A stretch of DNA of 64,000 bases, taken from Branchiostoma floridae (lineage: Eukaryota; Chordata; Leptocardii; Amphioxiformes; Branchiostomatidae). The translations under genes were made by a program, and so were the position numbers. The stretch covers positions 18,758,946 to 18,822,945 of the forward strand of contig NC_049986.1 in assembly GCF_000003815.2 (NCBI RefSeq), written 5' to 3'. The notes under the pieces were generated by a model that did not search any database, was not told the DNA's origin, and saw nothing but the letters and a program-made list of their open reading frames with translations. Of this stretch, positions 23,117-34,103 are shown piece after piece (position 1 is the stretch's first letter; each line of letters begins with the position of its first letter).

Positions 23117-23594
23117 CAGTCAAACCTGCCTGAGCGACCACCTCTTCTCAGCGACCACCTGGCCATTTCGACCACTTTTTCTCGGTCCCGATTTATTTTC
23201 CCATTGACGTAAGCATTAAGCGACCTTTTCTCAACGACCACCTGGCCAATGCGACCACGACCGGCCCAAATTGGGACCCATTACGACCGCATCATTTTCA
23301 AAATTGAGGTTTTCATCGATTTTTGATGATAACTAGCACGATTTTGTGCCGAAATCGGCCAGTTTTCGTCGGATTTCGGGGTTAAATTTACAGTTTACAG
23401 TGTGCCTGTTGTATTTGAGATTAAAGACCTCGCTTCTTTGCGTGCATGCAGTGTGCTTGCTTTATGCCATTAAGCACAATGGAAACCATTTATACTTTCC
23501 ATCGGGCATGTCGATACTCTCCTCAGCGACCACCTGTCCAAATCAACCGTTTTTTTCCGGTCCCCCGGGTGGTCGTCTTGGGCAGGTTTTACTG
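23117..23594. mobile_element. Tc1/mariner-type MITE, TA flanks
   Basis: Ends CAGTCAAACCTGCC and GGGCAGGTTTTACTG with TA on both sides. Internal repeats of GCGACCACCT run towards both ends. It sits in intron 1 of the accessory gene. Confidence 0.75.
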
Positions 23595-24056
23595 TACTTA
23601 AATTTGTTGTCATATGTCACCATCCGTCGTGCATGTAACAATGGGGTTCAAGCGTAAGGTGAAAGCCTGATCTGTAAAAAAAAACCAGGAAAATTACGTT
23701 TTTGAGATTGAGACTTTGAACGTTTTAGAGGCTTGTTGCTGTTGTCTGGACAAAGAAGGCTAAATAACTTTTTTTTGTATCATAGTCTCACGCTCTTATT
23801 GCGCCACATCTAGTAGATTTCTAGAGGGGAAGGCCTCAAAGTCGATTCTTTCACATGCAAAATAGCCAATTAACACTGACCTGGTGGCACGCGAGGGACT
23901 GCATTTGCAATTAAGTAACAAGTGTGAAACCTGACTTTGTTTGATCCATTGTTTGTATTGTTCAATACGTATTTTAGCTCCCCAAGTCATACATAGGACC
24001 CCAAAAAATTTTTATGTACTTGTCATCAGATTTAAGATGCTGTTTGTCACCTACAG

Positions 24057-24107
24057 AAACAATGAAGAAAAACCCAAAGACTCAGACACGGAATCTAAGA
24101 ACAAACA
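24057..24107 (+). CDS. Element accessory gene, exon 2
   Basis: A 51-nt exon (1+48+2) between ctacag and CA|GTAAGT. It codes for NNEEKPKDSDTESKNKQ. Exon and flanking intron resemble exon 4, so the two arose by duplication of about 660 bp. Confidence 0.7.
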
Positions 24108-24470
24108 GTAAGTTGTTTGTAGTATTAAAAATTAACAACAATGACGCACAGTACCTGCTTGGTGTGAGTTTATGACATTTACGATAGGCAGGGTGCGAAT
24201 GGCTATTCACACCTTAGTAATTTTCTGTGACCTGTGAGCAGCAATATGATTGTTCCTCGCTAGAAAGTTACTGGATGTGGTATGTACACGAGGGGGCTGG
24301 TGCACCCAAACGCGAATGCAGATGTTACAATATAAGATATCACATTCTTAGGTCACTGTAATGATTACGTTGGCCATAATCGCCCTATGGTTGTTTTAGG
24401 TTAGTGGAGTTTAAAGTAAACCATATGAGATTGTTTAAATTGCAAAAAACTTTTTTTGGCTATGTTTCAG

Positions 24471-24500
24471 GGGAACAGAAGCTGATACCGTGACTGACAA
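24471..24500 (+). CDS. Element accessory gene, exon 3 (microexon)
   Basis: A 30-nt exon (1+27+2) after tatgtttcag, ending AA|GTAAGT; codes for GTEADTVTDK. Phase matches both neighbours. Confidence 0.65.
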
Positions 24501-24712
24501 GTAAGTATTTTTGTCCATCGTCCTCAAAAAAAGAATCCATATTTGGTAGTAGCTGTAAAGCAACCATTGTAACATCATTTTCAAGTAACAATTATGAAAC
24601 CTGACTGTGTTTGATCCTATGTCCATTGTTTGTATTGTTCAATTCATATTTTAGCTCCTCAAGTCATACATATACATGTCATAAGATGTAAGATGTTGTT
24701 TGTCGCCTACAG

Positions 24713-24757
24713 GAACAGTGAAGAGAAAGAAAAAGACTCCAAGTCCAAGAACAAACA
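24713..24757 (+). CDS. Element accessory gene, exon 4
   Basis: A 45-nt exon (1+42+2) after cgcctacag, ending CA|GTAAGT; codes for NSEEKEKDSKSKNKQ. A diverged duplicate of exon 2. The next intron is 5.9 kb and holds the large satellite array. Confidence 0.7.
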
Positions 24758-25448
24758 GTAAGTTATTAAAAGTTAACAACAATGACGCAATTAATAATAC
24801 AAAATACGTTAGGAAGTATTGACGCAGATATGATTTATCAAAAGTTACATTACTTCCAGAGGAACTTTGTGTGAAATCTTTACACACCACACCTGATGAG
24901 ACCCTGGACTGACTTGCAAAGACCTTATGTCATGCTCTTGATACATTGCCTATGCAGACAACCAAACAAAATAGTAAAATTTATTTGCTAGTCATTTGCA
25001 ACCTATTCAACTTGTTTAAAGGAAAAGACGAGACCTGTCTTTCAAGTGCAATGTCATGAACACATTAGTTCAATGTAAGATGAACGCTCAGCATTTCAAA
25101 GATAAATGAAGCTTCGTATGACTTTGCATCTATGAGTTGACTTGAAATGCAGTATTCATAAATGGCCGTCCAAGCCAAAGATATTTGTAACAAATGATTT
25201 GTGAAGCACAGACTTGTCCAGAGTGGGCTATACTAGTATACGTGCTGTTGCACGGCCAATATGTTGTGCTGTTTTAAATCATACAATTTTTGTTCATGTG
25301 CCATGCTCCTCCACAGTGGCCTTTAATTAAATCCACGCCCCAGCGGCTCACTGAGCTTAGCGGGGCATTTGACCGCTGTGTTAACCAATAGATTGTAATA
25401 GCCTTAGGTTTAAATACCCGTGACCTCTGACCCGTGACGTGTGACTAT

Positions 25449-28400
25449 CAGGTGTAGGCAAAGGAAAGACATCTTACTCACCTGTATAATGCCCTATCTG
25501 GTCTATAGGCAAAGGAAAGACACCTTACTCACCTGTATAATGCCCTATCTGGTGTATAGGCAAAGGAAAGACACCTGTCTCACCTGTATAATGCCCTATC
25601 TTGTCTGAAGGCAAAGGAAAGACACATTACTCACCTGTATAATACCCTATCTGGTCTATAGGCAAAGGAAAGACACCTTACTCACCTGTATAATGCCCTA
25701 TCTGGTCTATAGGCAAAGGAAAGACACCTTACTCACCTGTATAATGCCCTATCTGGTGTATAGGCAAAGGAAAGACACCTATCTCACCTGTATAATGCCC
25801 TATCTTGTCTGAAGGCAAAGGAAAGACACATTACTCACCTGTATAATACCCTATCTTGTCTATAGGCAAAGGAAAGACACCTTACTCACCTGTATAATGC
25901 CCTATCTGGTCTATAGGCAAAGGAAAGACACCTTACCTGTATAATGCCCTGTCTGGTCTATAGGCAAAGGAAAGACATCTAACTCACCTGTATATTGCCC
26001 TATCTTGTCTGAAGGCAAAGGAAAAACACCTTAGTCACCTGTATAATACCCTATCTGGTCTATAGGCAAAGGAAAGACACCTTACTCACCTGTATAATGC
26101 CCTATCTGGTGTATAGGCAAAGGAAAGACACCTATCTCACCTGTATAATGCCCTATCTTGTCTGAAGGCAAAGGAAAGACACATTACTCACCTGTATAAT
26201 ACCCTATCTGGTGTATAGGCAAAGGAAAGACACCTTACTCACCTGTATAATGCCCTATCTGGTGTATAGGCAAAGGAAAGACATCTAACTCACCTGTATA
26301 TTGCCCTATCTTGTCTGAAGGCAAAGGAAAAACACCTTAGTCACCTGTATAATACCCTATCTGGTGTATAGGAAAAGGAAAGATACCTTACTCACATGTA
26401 TAATGCCCTATCTTGTCTGAAGGCAGAGGAAAGACACCTTACTCACCTGTATAATGCCCTACATGGTCTATAGGCAAATAAAAGGCAACTTACTCACCTG
26501 TATAATGCCCTATCTTGTCTATAGTCAAAGGAAAGACACCTTACTCACCTGTGTAATGCCCTATCTGGTGTATAGGCAAAGGAAAGACACCTTAACCACC
26601 TGTATAATGCCCTACATGGTGTATAGGCAAAGGAAAGACACCTTACTCACCTGTATAATGCCCTATCTTGTCTATAGGCAAAGGAAAGACATCTTAACCA
26701 CCTGTGTAATGCCCTATCTGGTCTATAGGCAAATGAAAGACACCTTACTCACCTGTATAATGCCCTATCTGGTCTATAGGCAAAGGACAGACACCTTACT
26801 CACCTGTATAATGCCCTATCTTGTCTATAGGCAAAGGAAAGACATCTTAACCACCTGTGTAATGCCCTATCTTGTCTATGGGCAAAGGAAAGACACCGTT
26901 CTCACCTGTGTAATGCCCTATCTGGTCTATAGGCAAAGGAAAGACACCTTACTCACCTGTATAATGCCCTACATGGTCTATAGGCAAATAAAAGACAACT
27001 TACTCACCTGTATAATGCCCTATCTTGTCTATAGGCAAAGGAAAGACACCTTACTCACCTGTGTAATGCCCTATCTGGTGTATAGGCAAAGGAAAGACAC
27101 CTTACTCACCTGTATAATGCCCTATCTGGTCTATAGGCAAAGGAAAGACACCTTACTCACCTGTATAATGCCCTATCTGGTGTATAGGCAAAGGAAAGAC
27201 ACCTATCTCACCTGTATAATGCCCTATCTTGTCTGAAGGCAAAGGAAAGACACATTACTCACCTGTATAATACCCTATCTGGTCTATAGGCAAAGGAAAG
27301 ACACCTTACTCACCTGTATAATGCCCTATCTGGTGTATAGGCAAAGGAAAGACACCTATCTCACCTGTAAAATGCCCTATCTGGTCTATAGGCAAAGGAA
27401 AGACACCTTACTCACCTGTATAATGCCCTATCTGGTCTATAGGCAAAGGACAGACACCTTACTCACCTGTATAATGCCCTATCTTGTCTATAGGCAAAGG
27501 AAAGACATCTTAACCACCTGTGTAATGCCCTATCTTGTCTATGGGCAAAGGAAAGACACCGTACTCACCTGTGTAATGCCCTATCTGGTCTATAGGCAAA
27601 GGAAAGACACCTTACTCACCTGTATAATGCCCTATCTGGTGTATAGGCAAAGGAAAGACACCTATCTCACCTGTATAATGCCCTATCTTGTCTGAAGGCA
27701 AAGGAAAGACACCTTACTCACCTGTATAATACCCTATCTGGTCTATAGGCAAAGGAAAGACACCTTACTCACCTGTATAATGCCCTATCTGGTGTATAGG
27801 CAAAGGAAAGACACCTTACTCACCTGTATAATGCCCTATCTGGTCTATAGGCAAAGGAAAGACACCTTACTCACCTGTATAATGCCCTATCTGGTCTATA
27901 GGCAAAGGAAAGACACCTTACTCACCTGTATAATGCCCTATCTGGTCTATAGGCAAAGGAAAGACACCTTACTCACCTGTATAATGCCCTATCTTGTCTA
28001 TAGGCAAAGGAAAGACACCTTACTCACCTGTATAATGCCCTATCTGGTCTATAGGCAAAGGAAAGACACCTTACTCACCTGTATAATGCCCTATCTGGTC
28101 TATAGGCAAAGGAAAGACACCTTACTCACCTGTATAATGCCCTATCTGGTCTATAGGCAAAGGAAAGACACCTTACTCACCTGTATAATGCCCTATCTGG
28201 TCTATAGGCAAAGGAAAGACACCTTACTCACCTGTATAATGCCCTATCTGGTCTATAGGCAAAGGAAAGACACCTTACTCACCTGTATAATGCCCTATCT
28301 TGTCTATAGGCAAAGGAAAGACACCTTACTCACCTGTATAATGCCCTATCTGGTGTATAGGCAAAGGAAAGACACCTTACCCACCTGTATAATGCCCTAC

Positions 28401-28835
28401 ATGGTCTATAGGCAAAGGAAAGACACCTTACTCACCTGTATAATGCCCTATCTTGTCTATAGGCAAAGGAAAGACATCTTAACACCTGTGTAATGCCCTA
28501 TCTTGTCTATGGGCAAAGGAAAGACACCAGTACTCACCTGTGTAATGCCCTATCTGGTCTATAGGCAAAGGAAAGACACCTTACTCACCTGTATAATGCC
28601 CTACATGGTCTATAGGCAAATAAAAGGCAACTTACTCACCTGTATAATGCCCTATCTTGTCTATAGGCAAAGGAAAGACACCTTACTCACCTGTGTAATG
28701 CCCTGTCTGGTCTATAGGCAAAGGAAAGACATCTTACTCACCTCTATATTGCCCTATCTTGTCTGAAGGCAAAGGAAAGGCACCTTACTCACCTGTATAA
28801 TGCCCTACATGGTCTATAGGCAAAGGAAATCTACC
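25449..28835 (-). repeat. 51-bp satellite array 2, main part (about 66 units)
   Basis: Consensus on the plus strand: CTTACTCACCTGTATAATGC, CCTATCTGGTCTATAGGCAA, AGGAAAGACAC. Read on the minus strand each unit has CAG|GTGAGTAAG and TTCCTTTGCCTATAG, i.e. donor and acceptor consensus. Units near 27780-28380 are almost identical, which suggests recent local expansion; outer units vary more. Confidence 0.95.
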
Positions 28836-29398
28836 TTACTCACTTGTACGGTGTCTTACCTGGTCTTAAGTCAAAGCAAACCTACCATACTCACCTGTAC
28901 GCTGTCTTACCTGGTCTGTAGTCAAAGAAACACAACTTACTCACCTGTACGGTGTCTTGCCTGGTCTGTAGTCAAAGAAACTCACCTTACTCACCTGTAC
29001 GGTGTTTTATCTGGTGTGTCGTCAAAGGAAACACACCTTATTTACCTGTAAGGTGTCTTAACTGGTGTGTCGTTAAAGGAAACACACCTTAATTACCTTT
29101 TACGTGTCTTACCTGGTGTGTCGTCAAAGGAAACACACCTTACTTACCTGTACGGTGTCTTACCTGGTCTGTAGTCAAAGAAACTCACCTTACACACCTG
29201 TACGGTGGCTTACCTGGTCTATAGTCGAATGAAACTCACCTTACTCACCTGTACGGTGTTTTTTCTGGTATGTCGTCAAAGGAAACACACCTTATTTACC
29301 TGTAAGGTGTCTTAACTGATGTGTCGTTAAAGGAAACACACCTTAATTACCTGTACAGTGTCTTACCTGGTCTGTAGTCAAAGGAGACAGAGATTACT
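28836..29398 (-). repeat. 51-bp satellite array 2, diverged sub-array (about 11 units)
   Basis: Units change to the form CTTACTCACCTGTACGGTGT, CTTACCTGGTCTGTAGTCAA, AGGAAACACAC, which is the type found at the start of array 1. Confidence 0.85.
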
Positions 29399-30661
29399 GA
29401 CACCCGTATAAGTGCAAAAACTTTATTTTCCATTCGCACGCTCGCATTAGTTTTGGTGCTTTGTTGAACGTCATATTTCCAATGGTGGCAAAACTGGTAG
29501 AAGAAGTGCAGAGTAAACTATCACATAATCATTAACATACGAACGGTACGCTGTAGTTACCTCATGATAATTTGTAGTCCCTGGTCGTCGGGCTGACACT
29601 CTCATGGCCTCTGCCTCGTGATGCATATAACGTTACATTGTTGGGAGGGAAGCCGCTGTCATGTCGTGAAACGACAAGTTTGCAGACATAAAAACTACAA
29701 CACAATGCTTAATGTGCTTACAAACTAATGTATTTTCCTGCCGCTCTATCTCCTATTTTGATGAGAAAAACGGCCCGGTAGTCTCTGGGAGATCAGAAAG
29801 GCTGTGCTGCACACGTCACGGGTCAGAGGTCACGGGTATTTAAACCTGAGGCTTTTACAATCTATCACTGACCGTTTACCAAGTCTTTGTGTCCTGGGTA
29901 CCCTGGGTAAGAGAACGTCTTTTCCACGCAAAGCATGCTGGGGAAAGCAATATAAACCTGGGAAGGAGAGCTTCCGTGACATAACTCCCCTCTCGACAAT
30001 CTAGAAGGGTAATCTTAACACCCTCACACTCACAGCGCCACCAAATTAGGTACATTTTAAAATTCCCTTTGATGTAACGTATCAGCATTCTGGCAACATT
30101 TTAACTACGAATAGTAAACTTGTGTCTTCTTTTAGCCCCGTTAACTGTCAGATAAAATAATCTTACTAGCTAACTAGGGTACAGTCACACGTTGTATAGA
30201 AACGCACATAACTTAAAGGTAATTGAGACAAACGCAAAACAAAACAAAATGGGAGCTGTGGATTCCATGTAGTTTTATTTATAGATTAAGTAAGTCCACA
30301 ATCTAAACCTATGGCTTCTTCACGGCGCTGGGTACGAGCGTGTTCATGTGCTATGATAAATATTTGACATGATAAAGAACATTGATTTGGAAACTACTAG
30401 TATTTTTATGCCATGTTTTTAGCTGATCCTCTTCAAGATGGCCATCTGTCCAAAACAGCCAGTTTTAGCCAGATCTTTCTTTAACAGGTTTGACAATATT
30501 TTTGTAACAAACTGTGATGTAGACAAGATTATAAAAGTTATACATTACATCACTCCAAAAGCCTAATATCCTTCGATAAATGTATGATCTTGCAGAACTT
30601 AGGTTATCCTTTGGTAATACAGTAAAGACAACCACTTCAGTCCTGTTCTTTTACCTTTCAG

Positions 30662-30953
30662 GAAGAAACGTTGGAAACATGGATGGAAGAACCGTGGACA
30701 GAGAGGAGGAGGGAGAGGCGGGAGAGGAGGAGGGAGAGGCGGGAGAGGAGGAGGGAGAGGAGGAGGGAGAGGAGGAGGGAGAGGAGGAGGGAGAGGAGGG
30801 AGAGGCGGACAGAGGGGAGGAAGACGTGGAGGGAGAGGCGGAAAGAAAGGCAGCAACATTTTCGACAAGAACTTTTTCTATGACATGGTGCGGGAGGGGG
30901 GGACAGTTAATGTCAACTACAACTGTCGGGTCCAGTGCCCTCAGTGGTATTAA
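30662..30953 (+). CDS. Element accessory gene, last exon (RGG-repeat C-terminus)
   Basis: After tacctttcag the first base completes CAG from exon 4, and the frame reads KKRWKHGWKNRGQ, then about 40 residues of RGG/RGGG repeats, then KKGSNIFDKNFFYDMVREGG, then a tail ending NCRVQCPQWY and TAA (30951-30953). RGG boxes bind RNA and are arginine-methylation sites. The tail is non-repetitive and hydrophobic, unlike the low-complexity part, which supports this frame over the two others that are also open here. The whole protein is about 170 residues if no exon was missed. Role unknown; by analogy with MURB of maize MuDR it may assist transposition. Confidence 0.65.
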
Positions 30954-32815
30954 GGGGCACAGGGCCTGACTTACTTATCTTCTTGTATACGGGTTCAGGT
31001 TTTGTGCACGTGAAAGATATGCGCGCTTGTTAAAAATCTGTATTACAATATGCAATTAGCTGATTCTCAAGGGATGTAAAATTTTTTTTACTGTTTTAGT
31101 ACTGGTTTCACCTCCCCGAGGATGATCTGAACTGAACTGAACTGAGTACTGTTTTAAACTCAAACCCTTGAAAAAGATGGCACAAAATATTATTAAGTAT
31201 CATATGGATGCATTCTATTTAAAAAAATCTTGTCAATATTGTAATGATTTTAAAGGGAATTTTTCGTCTTAAAAAAGATTTGCCCGTGAAACAATCCTCT
31301 TGAAAAATGTTGAATGTTATATGATAGAGAAAAACTTTCAGTTTTTATATTTTACAATACAAAACCTCACACTAGTAACATGTGCTAAAAACTGTCTTTT
31401 TACGCGCAACTTTTTAAATCTTTCACGCAAATCAAACCCGTTCCCTTGTATATAAGTTACAAATTATTTGTCACAGGATCACTGTTAGCGCAACAATTGA
31501 GTTATCTATGGTACAACAGTTTACAAGAGAACACAATGAAATTGATGTTGACAATGTTGTAACCTTAACTTGAAAGTTCATCTGTGTTGGTACAATGTTG
31601 TAACCTATTGCAATACAGTAGAAATTATTCAGAAATTGAAATTAAATACATTGTATTTGAGAGTTTGTGTGACATGCCCTCTTCCCAGCCCATCTGTACT
31701 TGATTATCCTCATATCCCAACTTATCCTCTTATACCAGATACAAAATATATTTGAAAACGTTTGTGTGACTTGCCGTCTACCCAGCCCATTTGTACTTAA
31801 TTATCCTCTTATACCAGGTACAAAATATTGTTAGAGTGTCAATGTTAGAGCAACAACTGAGTAATGTATGCTACAACAGTTTAAACAAGAGCTTCTGAAA
31901 AAAGCTAGTCTTTCGCTTACTTATATTGTGTAGGTAAAATTGTTTGGCATAGTTTGGTCAAGCGTGGGTGCCAAGTCTGCAACGTTGGCAGCTCTGGCAC
32001 AGTTTGGTCAAGTGCTAGGTTATATAACTGTTTAGTAAGGTAGTGGTTCTCACAGAGTATATTTTACTGGAACTGTATAATAACACAACTGCATGAATGA
32101 TGTTAACTTTATTCGGATTGTTTCGCTGTTAAGAACGGCTCTGTTACAGTACAACAGGGTTTTATGAAAGTGCACTGTAGTAATCAAATTTATCAGTAGA
32201 TGTGTCCTGAATTTCTGCAAGAACAAACAAAGTATTGTCACCATAAACAACATAAAATATCAACATGGCATATACAGTAATGGAAATATTTTTTTTAATG
32301 GCAAGATCATGTGAAAGGTAGATATTTTAAACTAAAACAGGTCCGTGGTATGTTTAATGGAACGTTTCGTTTCTTTTAGTAACGCAATTATGCTTTTATT
32401 TGACGGAGTCGTGACGTCACGCGTCAGACTCACTCCGTCGAGCTCGGTCAGAATCTTCCCTTTCGAAATTATAAATTAAATGTGGGTAATTCTATTTTCA
32501 ACGCATCCGAGGGCTACTATTTTGCTGAAAGAAGTTTGTTACACGAAAATAGCCTGAAATTTCTTAGAGTAAGAAATTTCCGAATACGCCCCCCTCCCAC
32601 ACCATGTCAGATGCCACGCATGTTACACAATTCTAGATTTTGTAGCGGTGATTTTCCATAAAACAAAGTAAATGACATGTCAAACTGTTCTCTACAATGT
32701 CTGTTTTATTATAACCAAACAGCGAACATGTTAGTTTATAAATTGTATACAATCTTACGAAGAAATCCTCACCGTTCACATCCGTCTCTGCAAATTCCTG
32801 CTTATAAGCCATACA
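30954..32815. other. Element interior, no gene recognised
   Basis: AT-rich. It holds a diverged duplication: 31470-31560 and 31830-31890 share GAGCAACAA(C/T)TGAGT and CTACAACAGTTTA. Confidence 0.4.
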
Positions 32816-32817
32816 GA

Positions 32818-33062
32818 AACCAAGCAGCACATTCATGGTAGGCCGATACGTATGTCATAACGTTACATACCGTCGAATCTGCAGGGTAGAATATCTCGCT
32901 AGCACGATATGGCATGGACCGCAAACCAAGCAGCACATTCATGGTAGGCCGATACGTATGTCATAACGTTACGTACCGTCGAATCTGCAGGGTAGAATAT
33001 CTCGCTAGCACGGTATGGCATGGTCGACCCGGACGGACGGACGGACGGACAGACGGACAGAA
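32818..33062. repeat. Tandem duplication (about 111 bp period) and GGAC microsatellite
   Basis: ACCAAGCAGCACATTCATGG starts near-identical copies at about 32819 and 32929. They are followed by (GGAC)n at about 33029-33060 and a CGCCGCGG...CGCGGCG hairpin near 33089. Confidence 0.85.
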
Positions 33063-33149
33063 ATCTAATATCGGTCTGATTGCCTTTCGCCGCGGAAGCG
33101 CGGCGAAAGACAAAAAGAACAAAACTAATTAAACTGATGTTGACAATCA

Positions 33150-34103
33150 GTAGAAAATAGTTAGAAAGTGAAATACAATGTATTTGAAAAAAGTTTGTAA
33201 CTCATCTCAACAACTCCGTATTACATTGTAACAATGTTGCTGTGATAAATAAAGATAAGAAAAGTCAGCAGTTTGGTGAAGAGTTTTTACTATAATGTAG
33301 ATATGCTTTTCTAGTATTGATTAACTGGTCCCAGAGGTTTATATCACTTGTGTCTGAGCCATGTTTGTACATTGGACACTGTCTGATGTGAGGTGAATTA
33401 AGAAATGACTATGAACATGGACTTGGGATGTTAAAATTTAAAGTTAATGTCCACTGTGCTCCATTCCATCCAGCCTTCCTCCATCTGCTAAGTTCCTCAA
33501 ACGAGTCTCTCAAACCTGGGTAATATAAATAGCAAAGAAAAAGGACCACAATGTAAATATCAGTCAGATCATAGCACTATGAATTGAAAATCTTGTTCAG
33601 AATTCACTCTAAATAGTTGTATGATAAGCTATGCTACACCAGTCCCCCCTGCGATACTTATAGAACAGTCCCGCAATGAGGTCACGTGACTAGCGCCCGC
33701 CATCTTGAATTGTAATAGTTAAAGTATAGTAGTATCGGCGCCGCACATTTTAACCAAAAACAGGGACTTAAAATGCTTGTAGAGCACGGAAACTCCGTAC
33801 ACATTAATGGGACACCATCTTGAACAAGTTTGTGGCGGTAGGTTTAGGTGCCGTTGCGCGACGGCGGATATTTTTGTGGATATAGTGGGCATTCGCTAAA
33901 AAGACATTTTGTTGGGCGTTCGCTAAAAAGACCATCGAAAATCGTAAACTTTGATTTATGTCACTTTGGGTGGATGGATTGACTTGAAACTCAGGATTAA
34001 TATATGGGAGCATAACGTGGACATATTCCAAGCAAAAAAATTGAGATTCGTGCAGCGCGGACTTCTCCAGAGTGGGCGTTTGTGGGCATTCGCTAAAAAG
34101 ACC
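33150..34103 (-). repeat. Right terminal inverted repeat
   Basis: Reverse complement of the left terminal repeat, including the iterated TCTTTTTAGCG tips (near 33893-33932) and the promoter-like block. GATAAATAAAGATAAG near 33243 is a plus-strand poly(A)-type signal placed where transcripts of the element's rightward gene could end. Confidence 0.85.
33645..33706 (-). promoter_or_regulatory. Promoter-like block in right inverted repeat, facing inwards
   Basis: Inverted copy of the left block: GCCCGCCATCTTGAA (YY1-type, minus strand) and GGTCACGTGA, with a TATA-like ACTTATAGAAC. It points into the element on the minus strand. Confidence 0.4.

Larger units (their letters stand above)
25387..29865 (-). 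mobile_element. Nested satellite-carrying DNA element with array 2
   Basis: Left end (ATAGATTGTAATAGCC then TTTAAATACCCGTGACC) and right end (its inverse near 29811-29865) form an inverted repeat of about 60 bases. Between them lie 66 or so 51-bp units and a diverged sub-array, then a 230-bp end module shared with array 1. No coding potential beyond the repeat. It occupies intron 4 of the accessory gene. Confidence 0.75.
3921..34103. mobile_element. Giant (30.2 kb) DNA transposon with ~0.95-kb terminal inverted repeats, Mutator-like
   Basis: The block starts GGTCTTTTTAGCGAATGCCC and ends with its reverse complement. The inverted repeats extend to about 4845 and 33150. Inside are a PHD-OTU-DDE transposase gene (13419-22397), a divergent acidic/RGG gene (22679-30953), a decayed AP1G1 fragment (6190-10274), nested retroelements and MITEs, and two satellite arrays. 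Both outer flanks are parts of one TPR gene in the same orientation and frame, which argues for insertion. The transposase domain points to the MULE superfamily. No 9-11 bp target duplication is visible: outer flanks are GCCGGGGAG on the left and ATGCGCAAA on the right. The only shared flank is a GCT triplet a few bases out on each side. The unit could also be a composite of nested insertions. Confidence 0.75.

Noticed and set aside
26454-28766. Long plus-strand open frames coding for a 17-residue repeat (MPYLVYRQRKDTLLTCI)
   Set aside because: A unit of 51 bp is divisible by 3, so any stop-free unit gives a long frame. The frame breaks at indels, has no exon context and lies in an intron; treated as satellite.
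25449-29398. CRISPR-like look of regular repeats
   Set aside because: Units are directly adjacent with no unique spacers, and the DNA is from an animal nuclear genome.
30580-30969. Glu/Gly-rich 129-residue frame and Pro-rich minus-strand frame over the RGG exon
   Set aside because: Both are shadows of the purine repeat. Only the RGG frame is in phase with exon 4 and ends in non-repetitive sequence.
3921-34103. Helitron or Maverick identity for the giant element
   Set aside because: No rolling-circle replicase, polymerase B or integrase frame. It has long inverted repeats and a DDE transposase of MULE type.
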